DNA of 21,802 bases, from assembly GCA_964599885.1 (NCBI GenBank), contig CAZRHH010000050.1, positions 1 through 21,802 on the forward strand. Direction: 5' to 3'. Shown in pieces: positions 19,688 through 21,802 of this stretch. Positions within the stretch are counted from its first letter, which is position 1. Every line of letters starts with the position of its first letter. The DNA is from CAZRHH01 sp964599885 (GTDB lineage: Bacteria > Chloroflexota > Dehalococcoidia > DSTF01 > JACRBR01). The notes beneath the pieces are model-generated. The model was not told the origin of the DNA. It was given only the letters and a program-made list of their open reading frames with translations, and ran no database searches. Position numbers and translations under genes: made by a program.

Positions 19688-21802
19688 TCAGACGTTCGCG
19701 CTGATGCCTTCGAGGGCGCGGGGGAGGCCGGATTCGTACGCGTCGCGAAGGGCGGTCACCGTGGCGCTGCATGTGTCGCCGATGCATAGCTCCGTGCCGC
19801 CGACGCGGCCGATCGCGCGCAGTTCGACTCCCGTGGCGGCGGCGATGCGGCGCAGATCGTTGGTGGCTGACGCGGCGCAGGTGATGATGGCGCACGACTG
19901 TGTTTCGCCGTACATGGCGACGATGTCAGCGCTCGTGATGCCGTCGATCTGTGCGCCGATGCGGCCGGCGATGCAGCTTTCGGCGAGCGTGATGGCGAGG
20001 CCGCCGGCGGACACGTCGTGCGCCGAAGTTAGAACGCCGGCGGCGGCTGCGTTGGTGAGGAATCGCTGGAGATTCGCTTCGGCGGCGAGATCGATGCGTG
20101 GCCGGCCGGCGACGATGCCTCGCTGTTCGCGCAGGTACACCGAGCCGGCGAGATCGTCGGGCGTGGCGGTGGGCCCGCCGAGGAAGATCGCGTCGCCGTC
20201 GTTGGCGAAGGCCATCGGCACGGCGCGCTCGGCATCGTCGAGCAGGCCGACGACGCCGACGACGGGCGTTGGCCAGATCGCTTCGCCGTTGGTCTCGTTG
20301 TAGAGGCTGACGTTGCCGCTGACGACGGGCACGCCGAGCGCGCGCGCGGCGTCCGACATGCCGCGGATCGCCTCGCTCAGCTGGTAGTAGACGTCGAGCT
20401 TCTCCGGGTTGCCAAAGTTGAGGCAGTTCGTCATCGCGACCGGCCGCGCGCCGGTGCAGGCGACGTTGCGCGCCGCTTCGGCGACGGCGATCGCGCCGCC
20501 GGCGTAGGGATCGAGAAACGTGTACGCAGCGTTGCCGTCGGTGCTGATGGCGATCGCCTTGGCGGTGCCCTTGATGCGGATGACGGCGGCATCGCTGCCG
20601 GGGCCGGCGACGGTGTTCGTGCCTACTTGATGATCGTACTGGCGCCACACCGTACGCTTCGAGGCGATCTCGGGCGACGCGAGCATGCCGAGCAAAGTGC
20701 GCGCGGCGCCGCTGTTCGACGAAGCGCTGGCGCCGTTGCGGGCGGACGCGGCGTTGCGGGCGAGCGCAGTGAGGTCGTAGCGCTGGAGCGCCTCGAGCCA
20801 CGGCGGCGGCACGCCAGCGCGGACGTACGTCGGCGCATCCGTGAGGAGCGGGGCGGAGACGCGCACGACTTCCGTGTCGCCGTCGCGGATGCGCACGAGG
20901 CCGTCGTCGGTGACGACGCCGATCGTCGCGCAGTGGAGCTCCCAGTGTTCAAAGAGGCCGCGCACGTCGCCCTCGTGCTGCGGCTTGACGATGACGAGCA
21001 TGCGCTCCTGCGACTCGCTGAGCATCACCTCGTACGCTGTCATGCCGCGTTCGCGGCGGGGCACCTTCGCGACATCGATGATGATGCCGGTGCCGGCCTT
21101 TGCTGCGCATTCGACGCTGGAGCTGGTCAGTCCGGCCGCGCCGAGATCTTGCAGCCCGACGATCCAGTCGCCGTGCTTTTCGGTGAGTTCCAGGCAGGCT
21201 TCCATCAGCAGCTTCTCGAGGAAGGGATTGCCGACTTGCACCGCCGGGCGGCGCTCCTCGGATGTTTCATCGAGCTCGACGCTCGCAAACGTGGCGCCGT
21301 GGATGCCGTCGCGGCCGGTGTCAGCGCCGACGAGCATCAGCAGGTTGCCCGGGCCGTCGGCGCGCGCCTTGACGAGCTTGTCGATGCGAGCGATGCCGAC
21401 GCACATGGCGTTGACGAGCGGGTTGCCGGAGTACGACGGCGAGAAGCTCACTTCGCCGCCGACGGTAGGAATGCCGAGGCAATTGCCGTAGCCGCCGATG
21501 CCTGCAACGACGCCGTTGAGCAGCCGCCGGTTGCGCGCGGCGATCTCCGGCGTCGTCTCGCGGTCGATGCGCGCTTGCGGCGGCAGCGCGTCATCGCCCG
21601 ATGCTGCGTGCGCGGCGTCGGGCTGGAGCGGACCGAAACGCAGCGAATTGAGCAGCGCGATCGGCCGCGCGCCCATGGCGAAGATGTCGCGGACGATGCC
21701 GCCGACGCCGGTCGCGGCGCCCTCGTACGGCTCGATCGCCGACGGGTGGTTGTGCGACTCGATTTTGAAGGCGATGCCGAGGCCGTCGCCGATGTCGATG
21801 AC
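19688..21802 (-). CDS. purL: Phosphoribosylformylglycinamidine synthase subunit PurL, 5' end outside window
   Basis: PurL performs the ATP-dependent amidation of FGAR to FGAM in purine synthesis, with PurQ (glutaminase) and PurS as partners in the cytoplasm. The frame is open from the window edge to the stop at 19688, giving 704 residues; small-type PurL proteins are about 730-760, so only some 30-60 N-terminal residues and the start are missing. Numbered from the edge, the catalytic HNHPS lies at 17-21, followed by EPYEGAATGVGGIVRD. Other family segments are GADTGRDGIHGATFAS, QDLGAAGLTSSSVECAAK and, in the second half, GPGSDAAVIRIKGT and NCLNFGNPEK. The absence of PurQ and PurS sequence after the stop shows the separate-subunit (small) type. 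An internal ATG at 21676 cannot be the start, since it would remove HNHPS. Confidence 0.97.
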   Translation of the reverse strand, partial: VIDIGDGLGIAFKIESHNHPSAIEPYEGAATGVGGIVRDIFAMGARPIALLNSLRFGPLQPDAAHAASGDDALPPQARIDRETTPEIAARNRRLLNGVVAGIGGYGNCLGIPTVGGEVSFSPSYSGNPLVNAMCVGIARIDKLVKARADGPGNLLMLVGADTGRDGIHGATFASVELDETSEERRPAVQVGNPFLEKLLMEACLELTEKHGDWIVGLQDLGAAGLTSSSVECAAKAGTGIIIDVAKVPRRERGMTAYEVMLSESQERMLVIVKPQHEGDVRGLFEHWELHCATIGVVTDDGLVRIRDGDTEVVRVSAPLLTDAPTYVRAGVPPPWLEALQRYDLTALARNAASARNGASASSNSGAARTLLGMLASPEIASKRTVWRQYDHQVGTNTVAGPGSDAAVIRIKGTAKAIAISTDGNAAYTFLDPYAGGAIAVAEAARNVACTGARPVAMTNCLNFGNPEKLDVYYQLSEAIRGMSDAARALGVPVVSGNVSLYNETNGEAIWPTPVVGVVGLLDDAERAVPMAFANDGDAIFLGGPTATPDDLAGSVYLREQRGIVAGRPRIDLAAEANLQRFLTNAAAAGVLTSAHDVSAGGLAITLAESCIAGRIGAQIDGITSADIVAMYGETQSCAIITCAASATNDLRRIAAATGVELRAIGRVGGTELCIGDTCSATVTALRDAYESGLPRALEGISANV

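Overview
The window is about 21.8 kb of high-GC bacterial DNA, most likely from a Chloroflexota (Dehalococcoidia-like) genome or metagenome scaffold. This is an inference from gene style: a Thr/Ala/Pro-rich 'TATPTAT' tail on an exported protein, GTG/TTG starts in 4-bp overlaps, a NuoG with extra cysteines, a CADD-type folate protein, a bacterial eRF1-like protein and a DUF35-thiolase pair. No rRNA or marker phylogeny is available. A run of 100 Ns (17895-17994) marks a scaffold gap.

Layout. 1-4586 (minus): nuoI and nuoG of a complex-I-like electron-input module, then ilvD (branched-chain amino acids, cut by the window start). 4760-5703 (minus): a GNAT acetyltransferase and tRNA-Val(GAC). 5794-7441 (minus): three overlapping genes for a Lon-substrate-binding-domain protein, an alpha/beta hydrolase and a small lipoprotein. 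7458-9358 (plus): a well-formed promoter, a DUF35 Zn-ribbon/OB protein, a thiolase and a terminator. 9546-11176 (plus): radC and a HAD phosphatase with an ATGA overlap. 11362-11844 (plus): a membrane-anchored GOLD-like beta protein. 12167-13585 (minus): a CADD-like protein (probable self-sacrificing p-aminobenzoate synthase) with a metallo-beta-lactamase-fold hydrolase. 13791-14840 (plus): a baeRF/Vms1-type eRF1-like protein, then a bidirectional terminator. 14972-15829 (minus): an Asp-rich exported FxLYD-like protein. 16244-17646 (plus): a [2Fe-2S] ferredoxin, a 7Fe-type ferredoxin and an FtsB/DivIC-like division protein. 18130-19350 (minus): a cytochrome P450. 19688-21802 (minus): purL, cut by the window end.

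Most genes are housekeeping or general metabolism. I see no phage, conjugative, CRISPR or classical defence module. The unusual content lies in the spacers and in a few proteins. The spacers hold several families of short dispersed repeats, including REP-type hairpins with a GTAG foot; one is amplified as an 80-bp tandem array that probably caused the assembly gap. Three genes without a Shine-Dalgarno sequence have a -10-like hexamer just before their start, suggesting leaderless or near-leaderless transcripts. The CADD homologue keeps the residues expected for pABA formation, and the NuoG homologue has a duplicated Cys motif and lacks the Mo-ligand Cys/Sec of formate dehydrogenases.
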